The translations under genes were made by a program, and so were the position numbers. A DNA stretch of 64,000 bases from an uncultured Prevotellaceae bacterium (GTDB taxonomy: Bacteria; Bacteroidota; Bacteroidia; Bacteroidales; Bacteroidaceae). The notes below the pieces were generated by a model, which saw only the letters and a list, made by a program, of their open reading frames with translations, was not told the DNA's origin and ran no database searches. The stretch covers positions 1-64,000 of the forward strand of contig ONQT01000013.1 in NCBI GenBank assembly GCA_900320045.1. The letters run 5' to 3'. This document shows positions 24,828 to 33,204 of the stretch, piece by piece; within the stretch, counting starts at the first letter, position 1; each line of letters begins with the position of its first letter.

Positions 24828-25925
24828 TTATGCTGCTATGGGAACGATGAAATCAAATTTAGCTCCTCCGGTATAGTTTGGGTCGAGTGTGAGTGTGCCA
24901 CCAAGCCGCTCAGCTATCATACGGGCGATGGTCAATCCCAGTCCTGTGCCTTGTGTGAAGTTGTCGAGCTTGACAAAACGCTGAAAGATTTCCTCACGTT
25001 TGTCTGCAGGTATGCCAGGACCAGAGTCCTTGACCGTGAAATGCAGATGATTCCCTTCCTCGCTGAGTGTCAATGAAATAGAACCCTCCTTGGTGAATTT
25101 GGCTGCATTGTCCAACAATTTGTTGAGCACGGTATGAATCATTTGGGGATGGGTTGTAATCATCCGTTCTTCCGGAAGGTCGTTTGTGCATTCAAATGTC
25201 ACTCCGTTGACTACTAACGGACGAATGGCATCGGCTGCTTGCGTAGCCAGTGATGAGGCCAGGCAGACTTCAGGCGCTTCGAGTTCTGTACGACTCTCCA
25301 TATCGGAGATAAGGATGAGGTCGTCCAAAATGTTTGTCAATTGACGGGTGTTGTCCTGAATGCGCTGGCAGAGGTCGAGGCGATCGCCCTCAGGAAGATC
25401 TATACCCGGAATAGTAAGTACCTGCGTGAATCCACTAATAGAATTGAGCGGGGTCCTGATCTCGTGAGTCATGCTTTGCATGAAGCTGGTCTTGGCTTTA
25501 GAGGCTGCTTCGGCGTGGTCGCGTTCTATTTCTAACTGTTTATTCTGCGCTAAGACAATGTTGCGCTCGCGTTCCAATTGTTGATTCTTGATTTCCAAAG
25601 TACGGTTCCAGCGACTGTTCAGCATCAAAAATACTAAGATGGCCCCCACGCCCAATATCATGGCAATACCGCCAGTCGTAAAATGGGACCGCTGTCGTAA
25701 CAATTTGTTTTGTGCCTGAAGTGCACTGATGTCCGTCACTTCGCTCAACGTGTCTGGTTCTTCGTCATCAGGAACGGCGTTGTTGTGAATGCTGCTTGCC
25801 AATTGCAAGCTGAGGATAGGTGCATTGTCAGAAATCTGTTTAATCCTGGTGTTCTGGCAGGAGAAAACAGAAATCATGATAACTGCAAGCAGCGTGATGA
25901 CCGGATGATGACGTTGATTTAACAT
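24828..25925 (-). CDS. Membrane-bound sensor histidine kinase
   Basis: This 365-residue kinase starts MLNQRHHPVITLL and has an N-terminal hydrophobic segment ending VFSC, which reads like a lipobox. A short region of about 60 residues follows, then a membrane segment (GGIAMILGVGAILVFLML), a coiled coil, a HisKA domain (HEIRTPLNSISGF, phospho-acceptor His) and a HATPase domain (NKLLDNAAKFT, DSGPGIP, GTGLGLTIA). It resembles Bacteroidota kinases that normally carry periplasmic TPR repeats, but here that sensor region is almost absent. No response regulator receiver gene is adjacent. The only nearby regulator is the divergent AraC-type gene. The frame is open upstream to 26051, but the ATG at 25925 follows a -7 box. 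Confidence 0.85.
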   Translation of the reverse strand: MLNQRHHPVITLLAVIMISVFSCQNTRIKQISDNAPILSLQLASSIHNNAVPDDEEPDTLSEVTDISALQAQNKLLRQRSHFTTGGIAMILGVGAILVFLMLNSRWNRTLEIKNQQLERERNIVLAQNKQLEIERDHAEAASKAKTSFMQSMTHEIRTPLNSISGFTQVLTIPGIDLPEGDRLDLCQRIQDNTRQLTNILDDLILISDMESRTELEAPEVCLASSLATQAADAIRPLVVNGVTFECTNDLPEERMITTHPQMIHTVLNKLLDNAAKFTKEGSISLTLSEEGNHLHFTVKDSGPGIPADKREEIFQRFVKLDNFTQGTGLGLTIARMIAERLGGTLTLDPNYTGGAKFDFIVPIAA

Positions 25926-25955
25926 AAGATTATGGTTTGTGCGATTTTCCGAATG

Positions 25956-25963
25956 CAAAGGTA
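25956..25963 (-). promoter_or_regulatory. -7 promoter element of the sensor kinase gene
   Basis: TACCTTTG on the minus strand (25963-25956), about 30 nt before the ATG at 25925. The nearest TTTG lies 24 bp upstream, longer than ideal. Confidence 0.55.
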
Positions 25964-26025
25964 GGGTGTTATTTGTGAAAGTGTACTCAAAACACCGACA
26001 TTCTTGTGAAATATCTTGATTTGTG

Positions 26026-26051
26026 GTGTATAAAATCATGATTTTACACAC
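26026..26051. promoter_or_regulatory. 26-bp palindrome, candidate operator between kinase and AraC genes
   Basis: The core TAAAATCATGATTTTA (26031-26046) is a perfect 16-bp palindrome, and the symmetry extends to GTGT/ACAC on the flanks with a single mismatched pair. It ends 5 bp before the -33 element of the AraC-type gene, a position suited to repression or activation. Confidence 0.6.
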
Positions 26052-26056
26052 TTTTC

Positions 26057-26087
26057 TTGCTTATTTCATATAAAATATGTAACTTTG
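26057..26087 (+). promoter_or_regulatory. Promoter of the AraC-type regulator
   Basis: TTG at 26057-26059 and TAACTTTG at 26080-26087 are separated by 20 bp, with a leader of about 20 nt to the ATG at 26110. Confidence 0.7.
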
Positions 26088-26109
26088 CAGTCAAAGAAAT
26101 ATAAGGAAG

Positions 26110-27228
26110 ATGAAGGAGATGCAATTCACCGCCATGGTACTGATGTTGATACTTGCATCGACATTGGTTGTCTTGTTGCCCCGTCGGGTGATGAACGATT
26201 CCGTATTGAATCGTTCACGGTGGCTGATGGTTGGTGGAATATCTTTAGTTGCCATCCAGTTTATGCTTCAATATGTCTTTGGCTTCCGTCAGATGGGTGT
26301 TACGCAGGCTGTGATGGTTAACCTTTTGTTCTTTATTCCCTGTTCTTCGTTGTTTAATTTGAGCATACTTAACCTCCAGCAGAAAGGAAGCCTGTTGAGG
26401 TTTGATGTGTTGGCCGGACTGGCAACCTGTGTGGGTGCAGTGATTGCTATTGCCACGGCGGCCTATGTGTCGGGTGATGCTTTGGCCGACACCAAGGTTA
26501 TGCAATGGGCGGAGTATACCTCTGGCCTGTTCTATTGCCTGATGCAGTCTTATTATGTCTATCGGTTATTCGTAAACAACCGGCAGTTGAAGAAAACGTT
26601 GAACGATTATTATGAATATCAGGCGCAACATTTGTTGCGTTGGATGAATCAGAGTGTCGTCCTGATGGGACTGATGGCTTGCTGCGTGCCATTCCTGATT
26701 TTCAGCTCGGGTCTGCTATTGCTCATTTATGCATTACTCATTTTTTTCTCTATCTATTATATTACGTTCAGTTTTATCTGTTATTGTGTGAGTAACGACT
26801 CGCATCAGGTGGAACTGGCACAACAAAATGCCAAGGATGAAGGTATTGCAGACAAGACAGAAAAGAACGAACCTGCTATCACCGATGTGGAACTTCAACG
26901 CGTAACAAATGCCGTGGAAAAATGGTTGGCTGCCGAAGGGCATCTGCGTAGCAGTATCACGGTGGCCACAGCAGCTACCGCCATGCATGTACCTCAGCGA
27001 CTCTTGCGTGCCTGGTATCAGAAGGAAGGCTTCGAATCCTATAGCGACTGGTTGCAGCAACTTCGTGTGAAACATGCCAAACAACTGTTGGTTCAGCATC
27101 CGGAGTGGTCGGTAGATACCATTGCCGAACAGTGTGGGTTCAGCAGTCGCAACTATTTCCACCGTATCTTCCTGAAACTCACAGGGCAGACACCGTCACA
27201 ATATGTGGCAAGTGCACAGGAAAAGTAA
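26110..27228 (+). CDS. Membrane-anchored AraC-family transcriptional regulator
   Basis: This 372-residue protein has about seven hydrophobic segments in its first 230 residues (MVLMLILASTLVVLL, LFFIPCSSLFNL, LLLIYALLIFFSIYYITFSFICYCV). A polar linker and a C-terminal AraC-type helix-turn-helix pair at about 265-365 follow, with FESYSDWLQQLRVKHAKQLL and the signature TIAEQCGFSSRNYFHRIFLKLTGQTPSQY. Such membrane-bound AraC proteins are common in Bacteroidota and are thought to sense envelope or extracellular signals. It is divergent from the kinase/permease pair across a 185-bp region holding a palindrome, so it may control that pair and itself. Confidence 0.9.
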   Translation: MKEMQFTAMVLMLILASTLVVLLPRRVMNDSVLNRSRWLMVGGISLVAIQFMLQYVFGFRQMGVTQAVMVNLLFFIPCSSLFNLSILNLQQKGSLLRFDVLAGLATCVGAVIAIATAAYVSGDALADTKVMQWAEYTSGLFYCLMQSYYVYRLFVNNRQLKKTLNDYYEYQAQHLLRWMNQSVVLMGLMACCVPFLIFSSGLLLLIYALLIFFSIYYITFSFICYCVSNDSHQVELAQQNAKDEGIADKTEKNEPAITDVELQRVTNAVEKWLAAEGHLRSSITVATAATAMHVPQRLLRAWYQKEGFESYSDWLQQLRVKHAKQLLVQHPEWSVDTIAEQCGFSSRNYFHRIFLKLTGQTPSQYVASAQEK

Positions 27229-27260
27229 CTGGCATACAAGGCATAAGTGTCGTGTAGTCT

Positions 27261-29138
27261 TTATTTTTTCTTTCCTTTTCCCTTCTTTTTCTCCTCTTCT
27301 TGAGGCATCACGGTAATTCGACGGTTGGTAGGATCAGTCATTACATCGTGAACGATAGACGTAACCTGGTCTTTCAACTCCTGAATAAACTGGGAAGCAT
27401 CGTATTTCTGGTGCTCTATGTCACGCAGTTTCTTCTCCCAGATACCCGTTAACTCGCAGCTTTTTAGCAGGTCTTCGCGGATAAGGTCAATCAGTTCGAT
27501 GCCTGTTGGTGTGGCCACAAGGCGTTTGCGGTCGCGACGGATGTAGTGGCGTTTGAAAAGTGTTTCGATGATTGAAGCGCGACTGGAAGGACGACCAATG
27601 CCGTTCTCCTTCATGGCAGCACGCAAGGTCTCGTCTTCCACAAACTTGCCTGCCGTCTCCATAGCCCGTAGCAGCGAGGCTTCATTATAATATGGTGGCG
27701 GTGTGGTCATCTTCTCCGTTAGTGTGGGAGCATGTTCACCACTTTCGCCTTTGACAAAGGTGGGCAGGGTCTTTTCTTCATCGCCTTCCTTTTTCTCGTC
27801 GTCATCATTCTCTTGACTTTTGACTCCCGACTCCTGCCTAACAACACGCCAGCCAGGTTCGAGGATTTCCTTGCCCGTTACTTTGAACTCGATGCCATCC
27901 ACTTCGCCCAATACAGTTGTCGTTGAAAACTTACAATCGGGCAGAAAAACGCCGATAAAGCGACGTGCCACTAAATCAAATACCTTACGCTCAGCATCAC
28001 TGAGATTCTGTGGAATGACGCCCGTGGGGATGATAGCATGGTGGTCGGTAACTTTCGAGGTATCGAAGACGCGCTTGGTCTTCTTCAGTGCCTTACCGCC
28101 AATGGGTTTGATGAGCGGAGCATACGGCGTTACACCACCGAACTGCGTCTGGTAGAGACCGTTAAGTGTCTGAGGACACTTGGGATAGATGTCGTCGCTG
28201 AGATACTGCGTATCCACACGGGGATAGGTGGTGTACTTTTTCTCGTAGAGGGCCTGAATGAGGTTCAGCGTCATTTCGGCAGAGAATCCGAACTTGCGGT
28301 TGCAGTCCACCTGAAGTGATGTGAGGTCATAAAGCTGAGGAGGCTGTTCCTTGCCTTCCTTCTTCTCGACCTTCGTAACAGTAAAAGGCTTGCCTTCGAT
28401 GGTCTTGAACGCTTCTTCACCCTCTTCCTTGCTCGTGAACTTGCCCTTGGTGGCCGAAAAGGTGGTGTCGCGGTAGACGGTTGCCAACACCCAGTAAGGC
28501 TCTGGCTTGAAGTTGTCGATCTCCTTCTGACGGTTGACAATAAGTGCCAGTGTAGGGGTTTGCACGCGACCAATACTGAGTACTTGGCGGTTCTGTCCGT
28601 ACCTTAATGTATAAAGACGGGTACAGTTCATCCCTAATAGCCAGTCGCCAATAGCGCGCGACAGACCTGCCATATAGAGCGGCTGGTAGTCGGACTGGTC
28701 CTTCAGATTCTGGAAGCCCTCACGGATGGCCTCATCAGTCATCGAGGAAATCCACAGACGACTGACGGGACACTTAGCTTGTGCTTTCTGCATCACCCAA
28801 CGCTGGATGAGCTCACCTTCTTGTCCGGCGTCACCACAGTTTACTATACGCTCAGCTTTCTGCATCAGGCCTTCGATGATGCTGAACTGCTTTTTGATGC
28901 CTTGGTCGTCAATGAGCTTGATACCGAACCGCTCAGGTATCATAGGCAGTGACGTCAGGTTCCACGAACGCCACATGGGCGTATAGTCCTGCGGCTCCTT
29001 CAAGGTGCATAGGTGTCCGAAGGTCCATGTTACCTGAAAACCATTACCTTCCATGTAGCCGTCATGCGACGACGTGGCTCCGATGATGCGGGCAATGTCC
29101 CTTGCTACGCTGGGTTTCTCTGCGATACAAACTATCAT
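27261..29138 (-). CDS. topB: DNA topoisomerase III
   Basis: This type IA topoisomerase of 625 residues relaxes and decatenates DNA. The TOPRIM start MIVCIAEKPSVARDIARIIGA, the acidic NCGDAGQEGELIQRWV, RLWISSMTDEAIREGF, SIGRVQTPTLALIV and the active-site tyrosine region YTTYPRVDTQYLSDD (about residue 305) all match TopB. The C-terminus ends in a lysine-rich tail. The open frame runs upstream to 29369, but the ATG at 29138 begins the conserved TOPRIM strand. A -7 box (29154-29147) lies 8 nt upstream, so its mRNA would be nearly leaderless. It is convergent with the AraC-type gene and divergent from the porin gene. Confidence 0.95.
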   Translation of the reverse strand: MIVCIAEKPSVARDIARIIGATSSHDGYMEGNGFQVTWTFGHLCTLKEPQDYTPMWRSWNLTSLPMIPERFGIKLIDDQGIKKQFSIIEGLMQKAERIVNCGDAGQEGELIQRWVMQKAQAKCPVSRLWISSMTDEAIREGFQNLKDQSDYQPLYMAGLSRAIGDWLLGMNCTRLYTLRYGQNRQVLSIGRVQTPTLALIVNRQKEIDNFKPEPYWVLATVYRDTTFSATKGKFTSKEEGEEAFKTIEGKPFTVTKVEKKEGKEQPPQLYDLTSLQVDCNRKFGFSAEMTLNLIQALYEKKYTTYPRVDTQYLSDDIYPKCPQTLNGLYQTQFGGVTPYAPLIKPIGGKALKKTKRVFDTSKVTDHHAIIPTGVIPQNLSDAERKVFDLVARRFIGVFLPDCKFSTTTVLGEVDGIEFKVTGKEILEPGWRVVRQESGVKSQENDDDEKKEGDEEKTLPTFVKGESGEHAPTLTEKMTTPPPYYNEASLLRAMETAGKFVEDETLRAAMKENGIGRPSSRASIIETLFKRHYIRRDRKRLVATPTGIELIDLIREDLLKSCELTGIWEKKLRDIEHQKYDASQFIQELKDQVTSIVHDVMTDPTNRRITVMPQEEEKKKGKGKKK

Positions 29139-29146
29139 AATGGCTG

Positions 29147-29154
29147 CAAAGGTA
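29147..29154 (-). promoter_or_regulatory. -7 promoter element of topB, 8 nt from the ATG
   Basis: TACCTTTG on the minus strand (29154-29147), followed by CAGCCATT and the ATG. A 21-bp sequence at 29178-29198, identical to one upstream of nhaD, lies exactly 23 bp upstream of this box. Confidence 0.65.
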
Positions 29155-29177
29155 CTAAAAAGAAGGAAAAGTAAAAA

Positions 29178-29198
29178 GTGAAAAGTGAAAAATTTGCT
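29178..29198. repeat. Promoter-linked repeat, topB copy
   Basis: GTGAAAAGTGAAAAATTTGC plus one further T (21 bp) is identical to 46852-46872. In both places it starts 23 bp upstream of a minus-strand TACCTTTG box. Confidence 0.8.
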
Positions 29199-29248
29199 TC
29201 CACCGCTGTTTTTTACCCTTTTATTTTTTTTATCTTTTATTTTTTTTC

Positions 29249-29256
29249 TACCTTTG
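29249..29256 (+). promoter_or_regulatory. -7 promoter element of the porin gene
   Basis: TACCTTTG about 45 nt before the ATG at 29302, preceded by an extremely T-rich stretch with no clear -33 TTTG. Confidence 0.6.
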
Positions 29257-29301
29257 CAGCCGCAATCACTAAACTGATAAGCATTGAATAAGAAAAAGAA
29301 A

Positions 29302-30387
29302 ATGAAAAACAGATTATTGAAAGCATTGCTGTCGGCCTTGATGCTGACAGTTTTTGCAGTGTCTGCCACTGCTCAGGAACAGCAGAAGGAGCAGAAAATC
29401 GACTGGGTGCAGGAGTTGAAGGACCGCATTACCATCAATGGTTACATGCAGGGAGCCTATCTCTACAGTGACCAAGGTGGAGAGACAACCAGCACATTCC
29501 AGTTCAAGCGAGCCATCTTTTGGATAAAGGCGAGGATTACCGACCGCTGGTCGTTTCTCTTCATGAACAACTTTGCCATAACGCCGGGGCCGCTGGAGTA
29601 TTGGACGGACTTTCGTGTGACGAACAATAAGGCACTCACCATTCGTATAGGACAATTTCAGCACCCGTTTTCGTTGGAAAGTCCTCTTACGCCCACTATG
29701 TTAGAGCTTATCGACATCACTTCGCAGGCTGTTACCTATCTGGCTAATGGTAACGAACCGTTGTTGGGACCGAACTATGGTCGCGACCAGGGTATCATGC
29801 TATTGGGTGACTTGTTTAACGACCGCTTTCACTATGCGCTAGCTGTGATGAATGGACAAGGTATCAACGTCAGGGACGGCAATAGCGATAAGGATGTTAT
29901 CTTGAAGTTAGAATACCGACCTTCGAAACTGGCGCGTATTGTCGTTTCTGGCCAGAAGGGTCGCGGACATGCTGTGAAGCCCTGCGAATGGAATCCTATT
30001 GCTGTGGGTGAAAACTATCGTCGCGACCGCATCAGCGTTGGCGGTGAGATGCGAATCCCCACACAGTTAGGCCGTAAGTCAACGAGTGGCGGCATCTGTC
30101 TGCGTAGTGAGTTCCTTGCAGGCAAGGATGGTGACGTGGGAAGTCGTGGCGCTTATATGACGGGGTCTGTAGCTCTGGGCAAAGGCATTGATGCCATTGC
30201 TTCTGCCGACTACTATGACCGCAATACATCAGTCAGCGGGTGGCAGAGGACAGACCTCACGGGAGGCCTGCAGTACTGGTTCTACCCCAAGTGTCGTGTT
30301 CAGCTCCAGTATACTCACAGTTTCTGCGGACATATGATGGGCAAGGACTATAACCGCATTCAAGGCCAAGTTCAGGTGGCGTTTTGA
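29302..30387 (+). CDS. OprO/OprP-like outer-membrane porin
   Basis: This 361-residue protein has a signal peptide (MKNRLLKALLSALMLTVFAVSATAQ) and a body of alternating amphipathic strands ending QVQVAF, as expected for a beta-barrel. Segments such as ITINGYMQGAYLYSDQ, FQFKRAIFWIKARITDRWSF, RIGQFQHPFSLESP and QYWFYPKCRVQLQYTH match the phosphate-selective porin O/P family. In Bacteroidota this family usually acts as a general or anion porin, so the phosphate role is only a family-level guess. The gene is followed 56 bp later by a sodium/solute symporter on the same strand, possibly one transcript. Confidence 0.85.
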   Translation: MKNRLLKALLSALMLTVFAVSATAQEQQKEQKIDWVQELKDRITINGYMQGAYLYSDQGGETTSTFQFKRAIFWIKARITDRWSFLFMNNFAITPGPLEYWTDFRVTNNKALTIRIGQFQHPFSLESPLTPTMLELIDITSQAVTYLANGNEPLLGPNYGRDQGIMLLGDLFNDRFHYALAVMNGQGINVRDGNSDKDVILKLEYRPSKLARIVVSGQKGRGHAVKPCEWNPIAVGENYRRDRISVGGEMRIPTQLGRKSTSGGICLRSEFLAGKDGDVGSRGAYMTGSVALGKGIDAIASADYYDRNTSVSGWQRTDLTGGLQYWFYPKCRVQLQYTHSFCGHMMGKDYNRIQGQVQVAF

Positions 30388-30443
30388 TAATTAAAGATTA
30401 AGAATGAAAGATTAAAGATTAAACAAGGATTTAACGACATATT

Positions 30444-31982
30444 ATGATAGTAAAGATATTGCTCACCATCATCTTTCTCGTTGTGATGGTCGGAGTGGGA
30501 GTTTACTCACGCAAGCAAGCGAGTAGTGTGGATGGTTTCGTACTGGGTGGTCGTTCTGTAGGCCCTTGGCTGACAGCTTTCGCATACGGAACGAGTTATT
30601 TCTCGGCAGTGGTCTTTGTAGGCTATGCCGGACAGTTTGGTTGGAAGTATGGCCTGTCGTCAACGTGGATTGGCGTGGGCAATGCCCTTATCGGCTCGCT
30701 ATTGGCCTGGTTGGTGTTAGGCCGGCGTACCAAATTGATGACCCAGCATATTGAAAGCCGCACCATGCCTGATTTCTTCGGAACCCGTTTTGACAGTCAG
30801 GGATTGCGCGTGGTGGCATCAATTATCGCCTTTGTCTTTCTGATACCATACACGGCAGGTGTCTATAAAGGCATCTCTACGCTTTTCGAGATGGGATTCG
30901 GTATCCCCTACGAATACTGTGTCATCATTATGGCTGTACTGACAGCGATTTACGTGATCTTGGGTGGGTATAAGGCTACGGCCATGAACGACTTCGTGCA
31001 GGGGGTTATCATGCTCTTCGGCATTATCATCGTCATTGCTGCTGTGCTGAACACGCAGGGCGGATTGACAACAGCGATAGATAAAATGGCAGCGTTACCC
31101 GCTGATACCGCTGATAGCGGTTCTGCCGTTGTCGCCAACGGTGGTTTTGCCTCATGGTTTGGCCCTGACCCTTGGGGATTGTTAGGAGTCGTTATTCTGA
31201 CATCATTGGGAACTTGGGGTTTGCCGCAGATGGTTGGCAAGTTCTACAGCATTACCGACGAGAGCGCCATCAAGCGAGGTACTGTCATTTCAACGGTCTT
31301 TGCACTGATTGTGGCTGGTGGCTGTTATTTCTTGGGCGGATTCGGCCGTCTCTTCGGTATGCCTCCTGTGCTGCCCAACGGCAAATTGGCCTTCGACAGC
31401 ATTGTGCCGTCAATGCTCGTGACATTACCTGACGTCATCATTGCTTTGGTGGTGTTACTGGTGCTGTCAGCGTCTATGTCTACGTTGGCTTCACTGGTGC
31501 TGACATCATCGTCTACGATGACGCTAGACCTTATCTATCGTGATAAAAAGGCGCTCCCAGGTGAGGTGGAGGAAGGTAGTATTGACGATATGGTTTCTGA
31601 GAAGATTGAACGTCGCAAGGTAGTCATCATGCGCGTACTTATTGTATTCTTTATCGTTATTTCATTGATGATAGCCCTCAACCCGCCCACATTCATCGCT
31701 CAGCTGATGGGTATTTCGTGGGGTGCTTTGGCAGGAGCGTTCCTGGCTCCCTTTATGTTAGGACTCTACTGGCGTGGTGTGACGACATATAGCGTATGGG
31801 CTTGCTTCGTGTGGGGTGTCGGAATCACTGTTGTCAATATGCTGGCAGGTAATCCCATCAACCCCATCAACTGCGGGGCTATTGCCATGGTAGGCGGCTT
31901 TCCTGTGGTGTGGATAGTCAGTCTTCTGACGCCTAAAATGAAAAGAAATATCGTGGATAGAATATTCCAATGCTATCAATAA
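30444..31982 (+). CDS. Sodium:solute symporter (SSS family)
   Basis: This 512-residue membrane protein has about 13 hydrophobic segments. DGFVLGGRSVGPWLTAFAYGTSYFSAV at the start and VYVILGGYKATAMNDFVQG in the middle are classic SSS features, with SASMSTLASLVLTSSSTMTLDL later forming the sodium-binding helix. It imports an unknown solute with Na+. Around residues 216-228 (ALPADTADSGSAVVANGG) the DNA carries a CAGAA/TTCTG-type palindromic segment, in an extramembrane loop between two helices. It ends at a strong terminator shared with cydB. Confidence 0.9.
   Translation: MIVKILLTIIFLVVMVGVGVYSRKQASSVDGFVLGGRSVGPWLTAFAYGTSYFSAVVFVGYAGQFGWKYGLSSTWIGVGNALIGSLLAWLVLGRRTKLMTQHIESRTMPDFFGTRFDSQGLRVVASIIAFVFLIPYTAGVYKGISTLFEMGFGIPYEYCVIIMAVLTAIYVILGGYKATAMNDFVQGVIMLFGIIIVIAAVLNTQGGLTTAIDKMAALPADTADSGSAVVANGGFASWFGPDPWGLLGVVILTSLGTWGLPQMVGKFYSITDESAIKRGTVISTVFALIVAGGCYFLGGFGRLFGMPPVLPNGKLAFDSIVPSMLVTLPDVIIALVVLLVLSASMSTLASLVLTSSSTMTLDLIYRDKKALPGEVEEGSIDDMVSEKIERRKVVIMRVLIVFFIVISLMIALNPPTFIAQLMGISWGALAGAFLAPFMLGLYWRGVTTYSVWACFVWGVGITVVNMLAGNPINPINCGAIAMVGGFPVVWIVSLLTPKMKRNIVDRIFQCYQ
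31096..31137. repeat. Palindromic segment inside the symporter gene related to the CAGAA-loop element
   Basis: CCGCTGATAGCGG (31108-31120) is self-complementary and runs into AGCGGTTCTGCCG. Read in frame it gives ADSGSAVV, sharing SGSA in the same codon phase with the copies in TatD and PL9. The CAGAA-loop stem itself is imperfect here. Confidence 0.5.
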
Positions 31983-32020
31983 GATGAAGGGGGGCGGAGA
32001 AAACCGCCCCTTCATCTTGC
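31981..32020. terminator. Bidirectional terminator between the symporter and cydB
   Basis: AAGATGAAGGGG(GG)CGG pairs with CCGCCCCTTCATCTT around a GAGAAAA-type loop, with a two-G bulge, and a T-rich tail follows. Confidence 0.85.
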
Positions 32021-32029
32021 TTTGTTTCT

Positions 32030-33175
32030 TCAATAAGCATGCTCATTCTTGATTTCCTGCTTGTCAAGTTTCTTCTTGTCGATAGCTCGCCAAGCGTAGA
32101 CGATATAGGCTAAGACAAATGGGACGAGTAGGGAGACGTAAAACATCGTGCGAAGCGTGAATTCGCTGCTGCATGAGTTGGCCATGGTCAGTGAAGACTG
32201 GAGATCAGCGGTAGACGGATAATAGGCTGTGTGGTTCCATGCCGAGCAGAGCAACAGAGCCAGTACAGTCAAAACGGTACCGATGCCAGCAGGCCAGATG
32301 CCGCTAATATAGGTTTTGGAAACAAGTGTCTTGCCTATACCCAAAAGTACCAGAACAACACCTGTTAATAATAGAATAAGGAGATACCACATGTCGATCA
32401 GGTTGTGGAAATACTTGTTGGGCTCCATATAGATGATACCCTCGTCGGTATAGGCATAGCCGTCTTTCAGCATCAGGTGTACAAAGTAGGCGATAAAGAG
32501 GATAAGGAATGGTACGGAAGCACCGATGAGGCGTAGGGAACCGCGGCTGCGGATGTCTTCGTCGTTTACGTTATTCATCACATAGAGGATGCCTAACACA
32601 CGTGCCAAGAAGAATACTGCCAGTCCAAAGATGAGTACCCATGGATTGAGCAGAGCGTCCAGTCCGTGAGAAGCGTTGGCCCACTGGGAGATAACAGGTG
32701 TAAAGGAGTCGGCATCCACCAGGTTCTCCTTGGTTACAATGAAGTTGCTACCTTCAAAGAAGGTGGCTACGGCACCGCCTAACAGAAGAGGACCTAAAAT
32801 GCCGTTGAGCACCAAGAAGAATTGGAATGTCTTGGGGCCGAGAAAATTGCCGAGTTTGTTTTGGAACTCGTAGCTGACAGCTTGTAGCACGAAAGTGAAC
32901 AGAATGAGCATCCAAAGCCAATAGGCTCCGCCGAAGCTGGTGGAGTAGAACAGGGGATAGGAGGCGAAGAATGCTCCGCCAAAGGTGACAAGTGTGGTGA
33001 ATGTGAACTCCCATTTTCGTCCTGTGGAATTTAGCACCAGCCGCTTTCCCTCCTCAGTATAGCCGAGAGAACGGATACAGGAGTTGGCGCCCTGGACGAA
33101 AAGCAGAAACACCAGAAGCGCACCCAAAAGGGCGACGACGAAACACCAGTAATGTTGCAGAAATTCGTATGTCAT
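32030..33175 (-). CDS. cydB: Cytochrome bd ubiquinol/menaquinol oxidase subunit II
   Basis: This 381-residue integral membrane protein has 8-9 hydrophobic helices (FVVALLGALLVFLLFVQGANS, TLVTFGGAFFASYPLFY, WLWMLILFTFVLQAVSYEFQNKLGN). The N-terminal QGAN and the EFQNK loop are typical of CydB. It forms the high-affinity terminal oxidase with CydA, reducing oxygen to water. The frame is open to a TTG at 33190, but the ATG at 33175 is the better start. It follows cydA by 29 bp in the same minus-strand operon. Confidence 0.95.
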   Translation of the reverse strand: MTYEFLQHYWCFVVALLGALLVFLLFVQGANSCIRSLGYTEEGKRLVLNSTGRKWEFTFTTLVTFGGAFFASYPLFYSTSFGGAYWLWMLILFTFVLQAVSYEFQNKLGNFLGPKTFQFFLVLNGILGPLLLGGAVATFFEGSNFIVTKENLVDADSFTPVISQWANASHGLDALLNPWVLIFGLAVFFLARVLGILYVMNNVNDEDIRSRGSLRLIGASVPFLILFIAYFVHLMLKDGYAYTDEGIIYMEPNKYFHNLIDMWYLLILLLTGVVLVLLGIGKTLVSKTYISGIWPAGIGTVLTVLALLLCSAWNHTAYYPSTADLQSSLTMANSCSSEFTLRTMFYVSLLVPFVLAYIVYAWRAIDKKKLDKQEIKNEHAY

Positions 33176-33204
33176 AGTTTCAATGATCAATTGTCTATTA
33201 TTAA

